NCBI RefSeq assembly: GCF_900091625.1
Contig: NZ_FMIC01000002.1
Coordinates: forward strand, 5,456,001-5,520,000
Reading direction: 5' to 3'
Source of the DNA: Micromonospora peucetia
GTDB taxonomy: Bacteria; Actinomycetota; Actinomycetes; Mycobacteriales; Micromonosporaceae
Length of the DNA: 64,000 bases
A program made the position numbers and the translations under genes. Position 1 is the first letter of the stretch, and every line of letters starts with the position of its first letter. Under the pieces are notes generated by a model. That model saw nothing but the letters and a program-made list of their open reading frames with translations, made no database searches and was not told the origin of the DNA. Below, piece after piece: positions 27,634 to 36,516 of the stretch.

Positions 27634-28911
27634 ATGGGGTCGCAACTCGGTCAGCTCGCGCTGGTGGTGGTGCTGGTGCTGGTCAACGCGGCCCTGTCGG
27701 GCAGTGAGATGGCGCTGGTGACGTTGCGCGAGGGGCAGGTGCGGCAGCTGAGCCGGCGCAGCCGCTCCGGGGAGCGGCTGGCCCGGCTGGTCCGCGACCC
27801 CAACCGGTACCTGGCCACCATCCAGCTCGGCATCACCCTCGCCGGGTTCCTGGCCTCCGCCGCCGCCGCGGTCTCCCTGGCCGAGCCGCTGGTCGGGCCA
27901 CTGGGCTTTCTCGGCGGGGCCGCGCGCGGCGTCGCGGTCGTCCTGGTCACCATGCTGCTGACGTTCGTCACCCTGGTCGTCGGCGAGTTGGCCCCCAAGC
28001 GGCTGGCGATGCAGCGCGCGGAACGTTGGGGGCTGGTCAGCGCCGGCCCGCTGGACCTGCTGGCCCGGCTGTCCCGGCCGGTGGTGTGGCTACTCAGCCG
28101 GACCACCGACGTGGTGGTGCGGCTCGCCGGTGGTGACCCGCAGGCCAGCAGGACGGAGATGAGCGAGGACGAACTGCGGGAGATGCTGGTCAGCCAGCGG
28201 GGCCTGTCCGCGCAGCAGCGGGAGATCCTCACCGGCGCGTTCGACATCGCCGGCCGGACGCTGCGGGAGATCCTGGTGCCCCGGCTGGACGTGACGGTGC
28301 TGCCCGCGGCGCTGCCCGCCGCCGACGGGCTGCGGCGGCTCGCCGCCGCCGACCGTTCCCGCGCCCCGGTCGTCGGGCCGGGCGGGCTCGACGAGGTGTG
28401 CGGCGTGGTGCACATCCGCGAGCTGGTCGAGGCGGGCACGGCGACGGTCGCCGACCGGGCCCGTCCGCCGTTGCTGCTGCCCGACACGCTGCCGGTCGCC
28501 GACGCGCTGCGCCAACTGCGGCTGTGTCACCAGCAGCTCGCCCTCGTCGTCGACGAGCACGGCGGGGTCGACGGCATGATCACCATGGAGGACCTGCTGG
28601 CGGAGGTCGTCGGGGAGTTGTACGACGAGACCGACCGGGACGTGACCGCGGTGACCCGGGAACCGGACGGCTCGCTGCTGCTGCCCGGCGACTTCCCGCT
28701 GCACGACCTGGCCGACGTCGGCGTGCGCCTGCACTTCCGGCCGTCGCGGGAGTACACGACGGTGGCCGGGCTGGTGCTGGCCGGGCTGGGGCACCTGCCG
28801 ACCGGCCCGGGCGAGACCGTGCGCCTGCCGGGGCTGACCGTCGAGGTGGTGGAGGTGTCCGGCCGGGTCATCCGGCGGGTCCGGCTGCGCGGCTTCTCGA
28901 CCGGCCCCTGA
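27634..28911 (+). CDS. CorC/HlyC-family transporter-like protein (DUF21, CBS pair, CorC domain)
   Basis: The 425-residue protein has an N-terminal DUF21 transmembrane region (about residues 1-190 with the first helix QLALVVVLVLVNAALSGSEM). Two CBS domains follow (about residues 205-335, with VDEHGGVDGMITMEDLLAEV). The C-terminal CorC/HlyC nucleotide-binding-like domain holds GSLLLPGDFPLHDLADVG. Relatives are implicated in magnesium/cobalt efflux or resistance. Spacing to the upstream 65-aa gene is 1 nt, and the start ATG is preceded by GGAGGTCGACTG. Confidence 0.85.
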   Translation: MGSQLGQLALVVVLVLVNAALSGSEMALVTLREGQVRQLSRRSRSGERLARLVRDPNRYLATIQLGITLAGFLASAAAAVSLAEPLVGPLGFLGGAARGVAVVLVTMLLTFVTLVVGELAPKRLAMQRAERWGLVSAGPLDLLARLSRPVVWLLSRTTDVVVRLAGGDPQASRTEMSEDELREMLVSQRGLSAQQREILTGAFDIAGRTLREILVPRLDVTVLPAALPAADGLRRLAAADRSRAPVVGPGGLDEVCGVVHIRELVEAGTATVADRARPPLLLPDTLPVADALRQLRLCHQQLALVVDEHGGVDGMITMEDLLAEVVGELYDETDRDVTAVTREPDGSLLLPGDFPLHDLADVGVRLHFRPSREYTTVAGLVLAGLGHLPTGPGETVRLPGLTVEVVEVSGRVIRRVRLRGFSTGP

Positions 28912-28998
28912 CCTGACACTCGGCCGGGTGAAAACGGATGAAACGGCTGCGACCGGTGCGGTCCAGGTCGTACCGTGCGATATGTGAAGGACCGAGGG

Positions 28999-29169
28999 AT
29001 GCGGACGTTCGTCACCGTGCTGGCCGGCCTCGCGGTGATCTACTTCGGCACCACCGGCCGCAGCGAGGAGGACGGCCGCGGTGTGTCCGGCGGCCTCGTC
29101 GTGCTCGCGCTGCTGGCGGCGCTGCTGGTGTGGCACCTGACCAGGCCGGGCGACAAGACGGTCAAGTAG
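28999..29169 (+). CDS. Small membrane protein, 56 aa
   Basis: Two hydrophobic segments (FVTVLAGLAVIYFG and GGLVVLALLAALLVWHL) are separated by a charged loop (RSEEDGRG), and the tail ends GDKTVK. The ATG at 28999 has AAGGA at a 7-nt spacing, which I prefer over GTG at 28975. The function is unknown. Confidence 0.55.
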   Translation: MRTFVTVLAGLAVIYFGTTGRSEEDGRGVSGGLVVLALLAALLVWHLTRPGDKTVK

Positions 29170-29175
29170 GTCGGG

Positions 29176-29826
29176 TCACCCGGCGGCGGCGCGGGTGACC
29201 TCACCGGCGGACTCCTCGCCGAGGGCCACCCGGACCAACGCCGAGGCGAGCCGGCCGAAATCGGCCGGGCCGACCAGCCCGGCCAGCCGGTCCGCCGAGC
29301 CGGGCAGGCCGAGACGTTCCGCCCCGGCCAGGGCCCGCCGGTCGACGAACGGGCGCAGGCCCGGCCAGACCACCTGCGCCTCGCGCAGGAAGATGTCGGC
29401 TCCGGTGGGGCCGATGCCGGGGAACTCCGTCAACAGCCGGCGCAGGGCGGCCGGTTCGTCACCGGCGTCGCGGTGCAGCCGGCGCAGGTCCCCACGCCAG
29501 CGGTCCAGGCACAGCCGGGCCCCGGTGCCGAGCATGGTGGAGGTCCGTTCGTCGTAGCGGCGGTAGTGGCCCCGGCCCAGCGCGTCGACCCGGTCCTGCC
29601 AGCTCGCCGCCTCCATCGACTGCGGGGTCCGGTAACCGGCGACGAAGAGTTCCCGGGCGGCGGCCACGGCCACCCGGGCCCGGATTCGGGTGCTCAGCAG
29701 CGTGGCGAGCACCAGCAGCTGGTAGAGCGGGGCGGGCCGGTCGGCGAGCGTGATTCCCGCCTCCTCGGCGTACGTGCGGCCCTGCCGGTCCAGCAGGACC
29801 CGCGCCACCTTCCGGTCGTCGCCCAT
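29176..29826 (-). CDS. HhH-GPD base-excision DNA glycosylase-like protein
   Basis: The 216-residue protein has the endonuclease-III-like core. The helix-hairpin-helix LLTEFPGIGPTGADIFLRE lies near residues 130-150, followed by a PFVDRRA segment where the catalytic Asp should lie. The Lys/Asp pair and the C-terminal four-cysteine iron-sulfur site of Nth are absent (no Cys cluster at the end), so it belongs to the FeS-free subgroup. Such enzymes remove damaged bases. It is a solitary gene with no nearby repair operon. Confidence 0.7.
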   Translation of the reverse strand: MGDDRKVARVLLDRQGRTYAEEAGITLADRPAPLYQLLVLATLLSTRIRARVAVAAARELFVAGYRTPQSMEAASWQDRVDALGRGHYRRYDERTSTMLGTGARLCLDRWRGDLRRLHRDAGDEPAALRRLLTEFPGIGPTGADIFLREAQVVWPGLRPFVDRRALAGAERLGLPGSADRLAGLVGPADFGRLASALVRVALGEESAGEVTRAAAG

Positions 29827-29946
29827 TCTCGGGAGATACCCGCCCCGCGCCCGGTCACCCCTGTGGCCGTCCGGCTCACCGGGTATGCCGTCGGGGCGGG
29901 CGGGTAACCGACGTCGGACACGGTCGAACCCCGAAAGGAGAGACCC

Positions 29947-30150
29947 GTGGTGAACCCGCAGCAGGAGGAGTTGCGCCGCAACGACAAGGGCGCCACCAGC
30001 CAGGACAGCAAGGGCCCCAACCCCGGCGGACAGGTGCGTAGCCGTGGCTCGTCGCGGGGCGACCAGGGGCGGCCGGTGCCCCGGGGGCAGGTGTCCCCGT
30101 ACGGCCCGGCCACCGAGCCCGTCGCCGAGGACGAGAGCATGCGCCGCTAA
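29947..30150 (+). CDS. Hypothetical low-complexity protein, 67 aa
   Basis: A hydrophilic, likely disordered protein rich in Gly, Gln, Arg and Pro (VNPQQEELRRNDKGATSQDS...). The GTG has GAAAGGAGA upstream, a good ribosome site, so it is probably expressed. There is no domain and the function is unknown. Confidence 0.5.
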   Translation: MVNPQQEELRRNDKGATSQDSKGPNPGGQVRSRGSSRGDQGRPVPRGQVSPYGPATEPVAEDESMRR

Positions 30151-30626
30151 CCACCCCGACCCGAGGCGGGTGGCCGCAGCCGGTTCCAGGTGGCTGCGGC
30201 CGCCACGCCGTACGCGAGGTGCGGCACGATGTCGGCCAACCAGTCCGACCGGCGCCAGGAGCGTGGGTCGGTCACCCCGAGCAGGGTCATCGACCCGTCG
30301 GACATCGTCATCACACCGCCGCCGAGCACCCCCGCGGCCAGCGGCAGCGGCATCCGCCGGCCCCGGGCGAGCAGGGCGTACCCGAGTCCCGCCGCGACGC
30401 CGATGCCATAGCCGAGCAGGGGCCCGAGGCCCGAGCGGCGGTTCGCCGCCCGGTCCTCGGGCCCCAGGTCAACGTGCGCCACCCCGGCCAGTCGTCCGGC
30501 GGTCTTCTCCGGGGTGCTGCTGGCCGGCCGCGCGCGCACCACCATGTCCAGGTAGCTGACCATGTTCAGGGCGACGCTGCCGACCGCGCCGGCGATGGCT
30601 CCGTCGGCCAGGCCCGTCGCCCTCAC
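30147..30626 (-). CDS. Hypothetical membrane protein, 159 aa
   Basis: A 159-residue protein with about four hydrophobic segments (GAIAGAVGSVALNMVSYL, LLGYGIGVAAGLGYALLA, LAAGVLGGGVMTM, PHLAYGVAAAATW). The GTG overlaps the stop of the upstream 70-aa gene (GTGA), so the pair is cotranslated. The pattern of conserved-looking Gly and Asp residues resembles small actinobacterial membrane proteins of unknown function; no specific family is claimed. Confidence 0.6.
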   Translation of the reverse strand: MRATGLADGAIAGAVGSVALNMVSYLDMVVRARPASSTPEKTAGRLAGVAHVDLGPEDRAANRRSGLGPLLGYGIGVAAGLGYALLARGRRMPLPLAAGVLGGGVMTMSDGSMTLLGVTDPRSWRRSDWLADIVPHLAYGVAAAATWNRLRPPASGRGG

Positions 30627-30835
30627 TTCGGGTCGCCCGGTTCGCGCTCGCCCTTGGGGCCGTAGCCGCGCTCGCCGCGCACGACGCCCCGCTGCCCGCG
30701 ATCGGACTGCAGGATCCGGTTGGCCACGTCGTTGGCCTTGTCGTCCGGCACCCGTCGTCCCGAATCGTCGATCACGTCCCGGATGCGTGCCCGCTGCTTG
30801 TCGTACGCGTTGCTGCCCGGCCGTGGTCCTGGCAT
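30623..30835 (-). CDS. Hypothetical protein, 70 aa
   Basis: A charged 70-residue protein (MPGPRPGSNAYDKQRARIRDVI...) with a conserved-looking helix VPDDKANDVANRIL and a Gly/Arg-rich tail. GGAGGAGG lies 5 nt before the ATG at 30835, which decides this start over GTG at 30838. It is cotranslated with the following membrane protein gene. Confidence 0.55.
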   Translation of the reverse strand: MPGPRPGSNAYDKQRARIRDVIDDSGRRVPDDKANDVANRILQSDRGQRGVVRGERGYGPKGEREPGDPK

Positions 30836-30913
30836 CACTGCCTCCTCCGGTCGTCGCCGTTGGCGTGCCGGGCTCGTCTACCCGCCTGCGCCGGGGCCAA
30901 CCCCGTGACCGGT

Positions 30914-31795
30914 TCAGCGCGGCGCGTGGATCACCGCGACGGGGCAGTCGGCGTGGTGCAGCAGCGACTGGCTCACCGAGCCCAGCAGCAGGCCGGTCAG
31001 CTCGCCGCGGCCCTGCCGGCCGACCACCAGCAGCTGGGCCCGCCGGGACGCCTCGGCGAGCACGGTGCGGGGGCGACCTCGTGTGGTCTCCCGGCTGACC
31101 GCCACGTCCGGCCACCGCTCGGTCAGCCCGGCCATCGACTCGGCGACCACCCGCTCCTCCTCGGAGCGCAGTTCGGTCTCGTCGTACACCAGGGGGCGCA
31201 TGTCGCCGGGGCCGGTGGAGGTCGGATGTCGGTAGGCGTGCAGCGCGACCAGCGGTGCGCCGCGCACCGAGGCCTCCTCGATGGCGAACTCCGCGGCCAG
31301 GCGGGCCGTCTCGGAGCCATCCACCCCGACGATCACCGGCCCGTCGGGGTGGTCGGTGCCACGGGCGACCAGCACCGGACAGTCGGCGTACGCGGCGACC
31401 TGCACCGCGACGGAGCCGACGACCAGGGCGGAGAACCCGCCGAGCCCCCGGTCGCCGAGCACGATCATCGCGGCGGCCGGCGACTCGCCGAGCAGCACCG
31501 CGGCGGCCTCGCCGTCGATGATCTCGCCGGAGACCCGCAACCCGGGCACAGTCGCGTCGGCCTCTTCAGTCGCGGCGGCGACGGTCTGTTCCGCCTGGTG
31601 CCGCAGGCCCGCGCCGGGTGGGCTGCCGGCGGGCGCGTCCACCGGCACCCGCAGCAGGGGCCAGATGAAGCCGTGCACGATCCGCAGCGGCCGGTGACGC
31701 CGGGCCGCCTCGACGGCGGCGAGCCGCACGGCACGCAGCGCCGCTTCCGAGCCGTCAACGCCGACGACCACCGCCGCGCCGTTCGCCGAGTTCAC
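30914..31795 (-). CDS. Tandem universal stress protein (UspA, two domains)
   Basis: A 293-residue protein made of two Usp domains (about residues 1-145 and 150-293). Each begins with a VVGVDGSE-type strand (VVVGVDGSEAALRAV; VIVGVDGSETARLAA) and ends with the ATP-binding G-2X-G-9X-G(S/T) pattern (GDRGLGGFSALVVGS; GRQGRGELTGLLLGS). Both motifs are intact, so both halves should bind ATP. Such tandem proteins are induced by hypoxia, stress or stationary phase in actinobacteria. It stands alone. Confidence 0.9.
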   Translation of the reverse strand: MNSANGAAVVVGVDGSEAALRAVRLAAVEAARRHRPLRIVHGFIWPLLRVPVDAPAGSPPGAGLRHQAEQTVAAATEEADATVPGLRVSGEIIDGEAAAVLLGESPAAAMIVLGDRGLGGFSALVVGSVAVQVAAYADCPVLVARGTDHPDGPVIVGVDGSETARLAAEFAIEEASVRGAPLVALHAYRHPTSTGPGDMRPLVYDETELRSEEERVVAESMAGLTERWPDVAVSRETTRGRPRTVLAEASRRAQLLVVGRQGRGELTGLLLGSVSQSLLHHADCPVAVIHAPR

Positions 31796-31914
31796 CGCCC
31801 ACCTCCCGCCGGTTCCCGGCCAGTATCGCGGCCGGCCGCCTATCGGCGGGCCGATACCGCGCAGGCCGACCGGTGGGTACGCTGTCCACGGCCACCGGGG
31901 AGGGAGCGTCGTCG

Positions 31915-32661
31915 ATGGTTGAGCCGGACCAGCCGAGCACCGCGCGAATGATCGATTTCTGGCTCGGTGGGGAGCACCACTTCCCGGTCGACGTGGCGGC
32001 TGCCAGCGCCTTCGAGCAGGCGTACGGGCCGTGCCCGCCGGTCTTCCGCGAGCTGCGCGCCTTTCTCGGCCGGGCGGTGCGGGCGATGGCCGCGCAGGGG
32101 ATGGAGAGTTTCCTCGTCTTCGGTGCCGGGGTGCCCACCATGGGCAATGTGCACGAGGCCGCCCCGGAGGCCACCGTGCTCTACACCGACGTCGACCCGG
32201 TCACCATCCGCCTCGGCCAGCGCCTGCTGACCGGCAGCGACCGGGCCGGCTACGGCTACGGCGATGCCACCGACATGGGTACGGTCGATCGCGCCCAGCT
32301 GCACCGGTTCGTGCCGGGGTGGGGGAGAAGGCCGGTCGGCGTGGTCTTCCTGGGTCTGGCGGCGTTCCTGGACGACGTGACGCTGGCCCGCACCCTCGAC
32401 GAGCTCTACCAGGCGACCGCGCCGGGCAGCCTACTCGCGGTCGACTTCGACACCGAGGAGCTGGCCGGTTTCCCGGAGGCCCTCGCGATGATGGGTCCGG
32501 CGTTCCGGATGCGCCCGCCGACTGCGTTCCTGCCGCTGCTGGGCCGCTGGACGCCCACCGACGACGGCATCGTCCCGATCACGCGGTGGCGTCCGGACGG
32601 CCCACCGGCGCAGGTGCCGGACGCCTTCCACGGCGGGGTCGCCGTCCGCTCGGCGGGCTGA
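31915..32661 (+). CDS. SAM-dependent methyltransferase (DUF574-type)
   Basis: A 248-residue protein containing ARMIDFWLGGEHHFPVD near the N-terminus, the signature of a large actinobacterial family (DUF574) predicted to be S-adenosylmethionine-dependent methyltransferases. Later VLYTDVDPVTIRLGQ and VVFLGLAAFLDDV fit the Rossmann-like strands. The substrate is unknown; several actinomycete paralogs exist. The ATG has GGGGAGGG about 10 nt upstream, and a TACGCT -10-like box lies about 30 nt ahead of it. Confidence 0.75.
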   Translation: MVEPDQPSTARMIDFWLGGEHHFPVDVAAASAFEQAYGPCPPVFRELRAFLGRAVRAMAAQGMESFLVFGAGVPTMGNVHEAAPEATVLYTDVDPVTIRLGQRLLTGSDRAGYGYGDATDMGTVDRAQLHRFVPGWGRRPVGVVFLGLAAFLDDVTLARTLDELYQATAPGSLLAVDFDTEELAGFPEALAMMGPAFRMRPPTAFLPLLGRWTPTDDGIVPITRWRPDGPPAQVPDAFHGGVAVRSAG

Positions 32662-32875
32662 GCGCCCGCCCACCGCAGCGCCCGCCCCGAGCTTCCGGGG
32701 CACCCTTGGCGGCACCGGCCCAACCCCTTTGCCGACGGCTTCGCGCCCAGCCACCGGGCGCGCGGGCAGGGGCGGCGCGGTGCGCCGTGCACCCGCGCAG
32801 GCACCGGCGTGAGACGTGGCCTGGCGCCTCCGGGCCGCACCCCCGCCCGCCCGGTGGGCGGGGAAGGGGCCTCCG

Positions 32876-32900
32876 TATGATGCTTGCCCTACGGCAAGCA
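32876..32900 (+). promoter_or_regulatory. -10 box TATGAT overlapping an 8+8 bp inverted repeat before the PP2C gene
   Basis: TATGAT (32876-32881) is followed immediately by TGCTTGCC-CTAC-GGCAAGCA (32881-32900), a perfect inverted repeat at the expected transcription start. It lies just before the GGAGG ribosome site. It could be an operator or a leader hairpin controlling translation. Confidence 0.45.
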
Positions 32901-32914
32901 TCCGGAGGATGATC

Positions 32915-34093
32915 ATGTTGGAGGCACCGGGCCAGGTCTCGCGTGTGCTTCGTGCGGCCCCGCCCGACCAGGTGGTGGAGGCGGCGGACCGGGCCATCCG
33001 GTCCGTTCTGGGCGCCTCGCGGACGGACGTGTTCATCGCCGACTACCGGATCAGCGGGCTCTGGCCGGTGCTGGACGCAAACCTCGCCGGCGGCGGCTCG
33101 CTCGCCTGCCACAACATGGCACAGCGCTGCTTCAGCAGCCAACAGCCGGTGACCGACACCGACGACGAGGGCCGGTGCCGGCTCTACCTGCCACTGTCGG
33201 TGTGGGGGGAGCGGCTGGGTGTGCTCCTCGTCGAGCTGCCCGACCCGCCCGACCCGGGCACCGTCGAGCGGGCCACGGACATCGCCGGCGAACTGGCCGT
33301 CGTGCTGCGCGCGGCGGACCGGGAGACCGACCGGTACCGCCGTCTCCGCCGGCGGGAACGGCTCAGCATGGCCGCGGAGATGCAGTGGGAGCTGCTGCCG
33401 GGGCGCGGCGTCAGCCACACCGCGTTCGAGCTCGCCGGCCAGCTGGAGCCCGCGTACACGGTGGGTGGGGATCACTTCGACTGGTCCGTGGACGACAACC
33501 GGCTCGCCGTGACGGTGCTCAACGGCGCCGGCATCGGGCTGACGGCGGCGCTGCTGACCGCCGTCACCGTGAACGCGCTGCGCAACGCCCGGCGTTCCGG
33601 TGGCAGTCTCGTCGAACAGGCCGAGCTGGCCTCCGACACGGTCTTCTACCAGCACCGCGGCCGTCGGTACGTGGCCACGCTGCTGCTCGAACTGGACACC
33701 GTCACCGGCCGGGTGCGGGCGGTGGACGCCGGCTCCCCGCACCTGCTGCGGCTGCGCGGCGGCACGGTGACGCCCATCGACCTCGAGCAGCAGCTGCCGC
33801 TGGGCATGTTCGCGGAGGCCCGCTACGACGTCCAGGAGTTCGACCTGGAACCGGGGGACCGCCTCTTCGTGGTCAGCGACGGGGTGTGGGCCGCCGACCC
33901 CGGTGACCGTGGGGCGTACGGCGAACGGGCGATGGCGCGGGCGATGCGATCCACGCGCCTGCAACCGCCGGCGGAGGCAGTTGGTACGGTGATGCGCGAA
34001 CTGCACGCCTGGCATGCGGATGCCGACCTGCGCGACGACGCGGTCGTCGTCTGCCTGGACTGGCGTGGTTCCGCCGGGCGGGACGACGGGTGA
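32915..34093 (+). CDS. PP2C-type (SpoIIE) phosphatase
   Basis: A 392-residue soluble protein with a GAF-like sensor region (about residues 10-140) and a C-terminal SpoIIE/PP2C phosphatase domain (VGGDHFDW near residue 190, NGAGIGLTAALLTA, VDAGSPHLLRL, VVSDGVW). The start is set by GGAGG, 6 nt before the second ATG (32915) but directly abutting the first at 32909. Such phosphatases dephosphorylate STAS anti-anti-sigma factors. The stop overlaps the MarR gene GTG. Confidence 0.82.
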   Translation: MLEAPGQVSRVLRAAPPDQVVEAADRAIRSVLGASRTDVFIADYRISGLWPVLDANLAGGGSLACHNMAQRCFSSQQPVTDTDDEGRCRLYLPLSVWGERLGVLLVELPDPPDPGTVERATDIAGELAVVLRAADRETDRYRRLRRRERLSMAAEMQWELLPGRGVSHTAFELAGQLEPAYTVGGDHFDWSVDDNRLAVTVLNGAGIGLTAALLTAVTVNALRNARRSGGSLVEQAELASDTVFYQHRGRRYVATLLLELDTVTGRVRAVDAGSPHLLRLRGGTVTPIDLEQQLPLGMFAEARYDVQEFDLEPGDRLFVVSDGVWAADPGDRGAYGERAMARAMRSTRLQPPAEAVGTVMRELHAWHADADLRDDAVVVCLDWRGSAGRDDG

Positions 34094-34617
34094 GAGCCGT
34101 CGCCGCGACGGCAGGACAAGAGCGGGACGATCGCAGGGGACACCGGGTGGAGCGACCTCCGAATCTCGCCACGGCGATCGACGCCGCCGCCGAGGCGCTT
34201 GTCGGTGTGCTCGATTCGGCGGTGTCCCGGCACCAGATGGCCGTCTCGCCGACCCAACTGCGCGTGCTGTCGCTGATCAGTGGCCGGCCGGAGACCAACG
34301 TCAACGGCCTGGCCGAGCTGCTGGACGTCGTACCGTCCTCGGCGAGCCGGCTCTGCGACCGGTTGGAGGCCATCGGGCTGCTGCGTCGGGTGCCCGATCC
34401 CCGTGACCGGCGGGAGGTGCGGCTGATGCTGACGGCAGCCGCTGAGAGGTTGCTGCGCGAGTTGCAGGAGCGTCGTCACCGGGCGGTGCAGGCCGTGCTG
34501 GACCGGATGCCCGGCCGGGCGCAGCACGAGCTGCTGCTGGCGCTGCTGGCCTTCGAGCAGGCGGCCACCGCCGCGCCGCTCGATACTCCGGCCGACTCCT
34601 CGGTCCGCACCGCCTGA
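34090..34617 (+). CDS. MarR-family regulator coupled to the PP2C gene
   Basis: A 175-residue winged-helix protein: SPTQLRVLSLISG, VNGLAELLDVVPSSASRLCDRLEAIGLL (recognition helix and wing, shown in part) and the DPRDRREVRLMLT wing. The GTG overlaps the PP2C stop; GTG at 34147 is an alternative start. Ligand and operator are not evident. Co-translation with a SpoIIE phosphatase suggests a role in the same stress circuit. Confidence 0.8.
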   Translation: MRAVAATAGQERDDRRGHRVERPPNLATAIDAAAEALVGVLDSAVSRHQMAVSPTQLRVLSLISGRPETNVNGLAELLDVVPSSASRLCDRLEAIGLLRRVPDPRDRREVRLMLTAAAERLLRELQERRHRAVQAVLDRMPGRAQHELLLALLAFEQAATAAPLDTPADSSVRTA

Positions 34618-34679
34618 CAGGGCTTCCCGCCGCGCGCATAGCCGGCAACCGCTCCACTAGTGTCCTAGGATGCCCTACG

Positions 34680-34718
34680 CGTGGTGACCCGTCACACACC
34701 ACGGCAACGGTCACCACG
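34680..34718 (+). terminator. Hairpin after the PP2C-MarR operon
   Basis: A perfect 10-bp inverted repeat (CGTGGTGACC and complement) with a 19-nt loop and no T tract. Confidence 0.4.
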
Positions 34719-34759
34719 CACCCGGCCGGCTGAGCCCGGAGTAGACCTGGGCAGCCCGA

Positions 34760-34765
34760 TATAGT
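34760..34765 (+). promoter_or_regulatory. -10 box TATAGT of the pgsA-like operon
   Basis: TATAGT matches the -10 consensus closely, in a locally AT-richer stretch about 170 nt before the GTG at 34934. Confidence 0.45.
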
Positions 34766-34933
34766 GGCAGCGCAATCAGCCGGCCCGTGATCGCGACGAT
34801 CGCGGGCCGTGTCAGGGGAGGGTCCCGTCCGGGGGCCACAGGGGTGCCGGCGTCAGCCGGCCCGACAGCGCCCACGTTCTCCGCGCCGCCCGTCCTCGGC
34901 CGGGGCGGCTGAGCGTGCCGCGGAGGAGGTTCG

Positions 34934-35575
34934 GTGTCGCGTCCGCCGGCTCGGGAAGATCGCCCGGGGGCCACCGCCGGCACGAGCGGGTCGCCCGTGG
35001 GTGACCGGATCCTCACGCTGCCGAACGCCATCAGCTTCGTCCGGCTGCTCGGCGTACCGCTCTTCCTCTACCTGCTGCTCGTCGCGCGCGCCGACGTGGC
35101 CGCGCTCGTGGTGCTGGCCATCGGCGGCACCACGGACTGGGTGGACGGTTGGATCGCGCGTCGGATGCATCAGGTCAGCCGGCTGGGGGAGCTGCTCGAC
35201 CCGCTCGCCGACCGGCTCTACATCCTCGCCACCCTGCTCGGGTTCACCGCCCGCGACGTGGTGCCCTGGCAGTTCACTGCGGCCCTGCTGGCCCGGGAGC
35301 TGCTCCTGCTCGGTTCGCTGGGGGTGCTGCGTCGGCACGGGTACGGGCCGCCGCCGGTGCACTACGTCGGGAAGACCGCCACGTTCCTGTTGCTGGCCGC
35401 CTTCCCGGTCCTGCTGCTCGCCGCCGCGGTGCCGGGCGCCGCGGCGGTGGCCGGGGCGATCGGCTGGGGCCTGGCCTGGTGGGGCCTGGTGCTCTACTGG
35501 GTGGCCGGCGCGCTCTACGTCGTGCAGGCCGGCCGCCTGGTCAGGGCGGTGCGGACCGGGGGAGCGTCGGCATGA
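34934..35575 (+). CDS. CDP-alcohol phosphatidyltransferase (PgsA2-like)
   Basis: A 213-residue membrane enzyme. It contains the complete CDP-alcohol phosphotransferase pattern D-x2-DG-x2-AR-x8-G-x3-D-x3-D, starting DWVDGWIARR near residue 73 and ending DPLAD. About five hydrophobic helices follow. It makes a phospholipid such as phosphatidylglycerophosphate or cardiolipin at the membrane. It starts the conserved block corresponding to Rv1822 of M. tuberculosis. The stop overlaps the next gene. Confidence 0.85.
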   Translation: MSRPPAREDRPGATAGTSGSPVGDRILTLPNAISFVRLLGVPLFLYLLLVARADVAALVVLAIGGTTDWVDGWIARRMHQVSRLGELLDPLADRLYILATLLGFTARDVVPWQFTAALLARELLLLGSLGVLRRHGYGPPPVHYVGKTATFLLLAAFPVLLLAAAVPGAAAVAGAIGWGLAWWGLVLYWVAGALYVVQAGRLVRAVRTGGASA

Positions 35576-36516
35576 CGGGCACGCCGGGCGACAGCCAGGG
35601 ACGCGCCGACCGGGTGTACGCCCCGGACTTCCTCACCGAACTGTTCCGCAACCCGTTGGATCCCGGGTACGCCGACGCCGCGGCCCGGCGCCGGGAGCGG
35701 CAGGCTCCGCCTTCGGGATGGCGGCACTGGTCGGCGCGGTCGGTGAGTCTGGTCGTGGCGGTGACCCTGGGTTTCCTGTTCGCGGTGGCGTACCGGCAGA
35801 CGCTGGAGGCCGAGCCGGGGCGCAGCCAGGCCCGTTCCGGCCTGGTCGAGCAGATCAAGCAGCGGGAGACCGAGACCGACCGGTTGTCGGTGCGGGCCGA
35901 CGAGCTGCGGGCGGAGGTGGCACGGCAGCGGGAGGCGGCGCTGGGTGGTTCGGAGGCGGCGCGGTTGCGCACCCTGGAGGCGGGCACCGGCCTGGGGCCG
36001 GTGCGCGGTGACGGCGTGGTGGTACGCCTGGCGGACGCGCCGCAGAAACCGGACGCGGTGACCGGCGCGGACGTGGGTCCGTCCCGGGTGATCTACAGCG
36101 ATCTGCAGGGTGTGGCCAACGACCTGTGGGCGGCGGGGGCGGAGGCGATCGCGATCAACGGTCAGCGGTTGACGGCGATGTCGACGATCCGGTCGGCGGG
36201 GCAGGCGATTCTGGTGGACTACCGGCCGGTGAGCGGGCCGTACGAGGTGTCGGCGATCGGCCCGAGGTCGATGCGGGACCGGTACGAGGACAGTCGCAGC
36301 GCGTTGACGATGCGGAAGGTGGCCGAGGACACCGGGCTGTCGTTCGGGGTACGCAGGGCCGAGGACCTCACCTTGCCGGCCGCTCCGGACCCGCGGCTAC
36401 GCTACGCGCAGCCCTCGGTGAGCCCGACGCCGTCGCCGTCGGGGGCTGATCGTTCCGTCAGTCCTGGACCGCCCGGTTCGAGGACGTCTCCCAGTCCCTC
36501 CGGAGGTGGTCGATGA
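35572..36516 (+). CDS. DUF881 protein (Rv1823-like)
   Basis: A 314-residue protein with one transmembrane segment (VSLVVAVTLGFLFAVAYR, about residues 58-75), a coiled region (QIKQRETETDRLSVRADEL), the DUF881 core (VRGDGVVVRLAD, VIYSDLQGVANDLWAAGAEAIAINGQR) and a Ser/Pro-rich tail. DUF881 proteins have an unknown, probably cell-envelope function and occur as a pair flanking the small basic protein. ATG overlaps the preceding TGA. Confidence 0.8.
   Translation: MTGTPGDSQGRADRVYAPDFLTELFRNPLDPGYADAAARRRERQAPPSGWRHWSARSVSLVVAVTLGFLFAVAYRQTLEAEPGRSQARSGLVEQIKQRETETDRLSVRADELRAEVARQREAALGGSEAARLRTLEAGTGLGPVRGDGVVVRLADAPQKPDAVTGADVGPSRVIYSDLQGVANDLWAAGAEAIAINGQRLTAMSTIRSAGQAILVDYRPVSGPYEVSAIGPRSMRDRYEDSRSALTMRKVAEDTGLSFGVRRAEDLTLPAAPDPRLRYAQPSVSPTPSPSGADRSVSPGPPGSRTSPSPSGGGR

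Larger units (their letters stand above)
34618..34933. other. Intergenic region with terminator and promoter signals
   Basis: This 316-bp gap has no convincing gene. It holds a CCTAGGATGC element (34664-34673, also near 12191), a 10-bp hairpin (34680-34718) and a TATAGT box (34760-34765) upstream of the pgsA-like operon. Confidence 0.6.
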
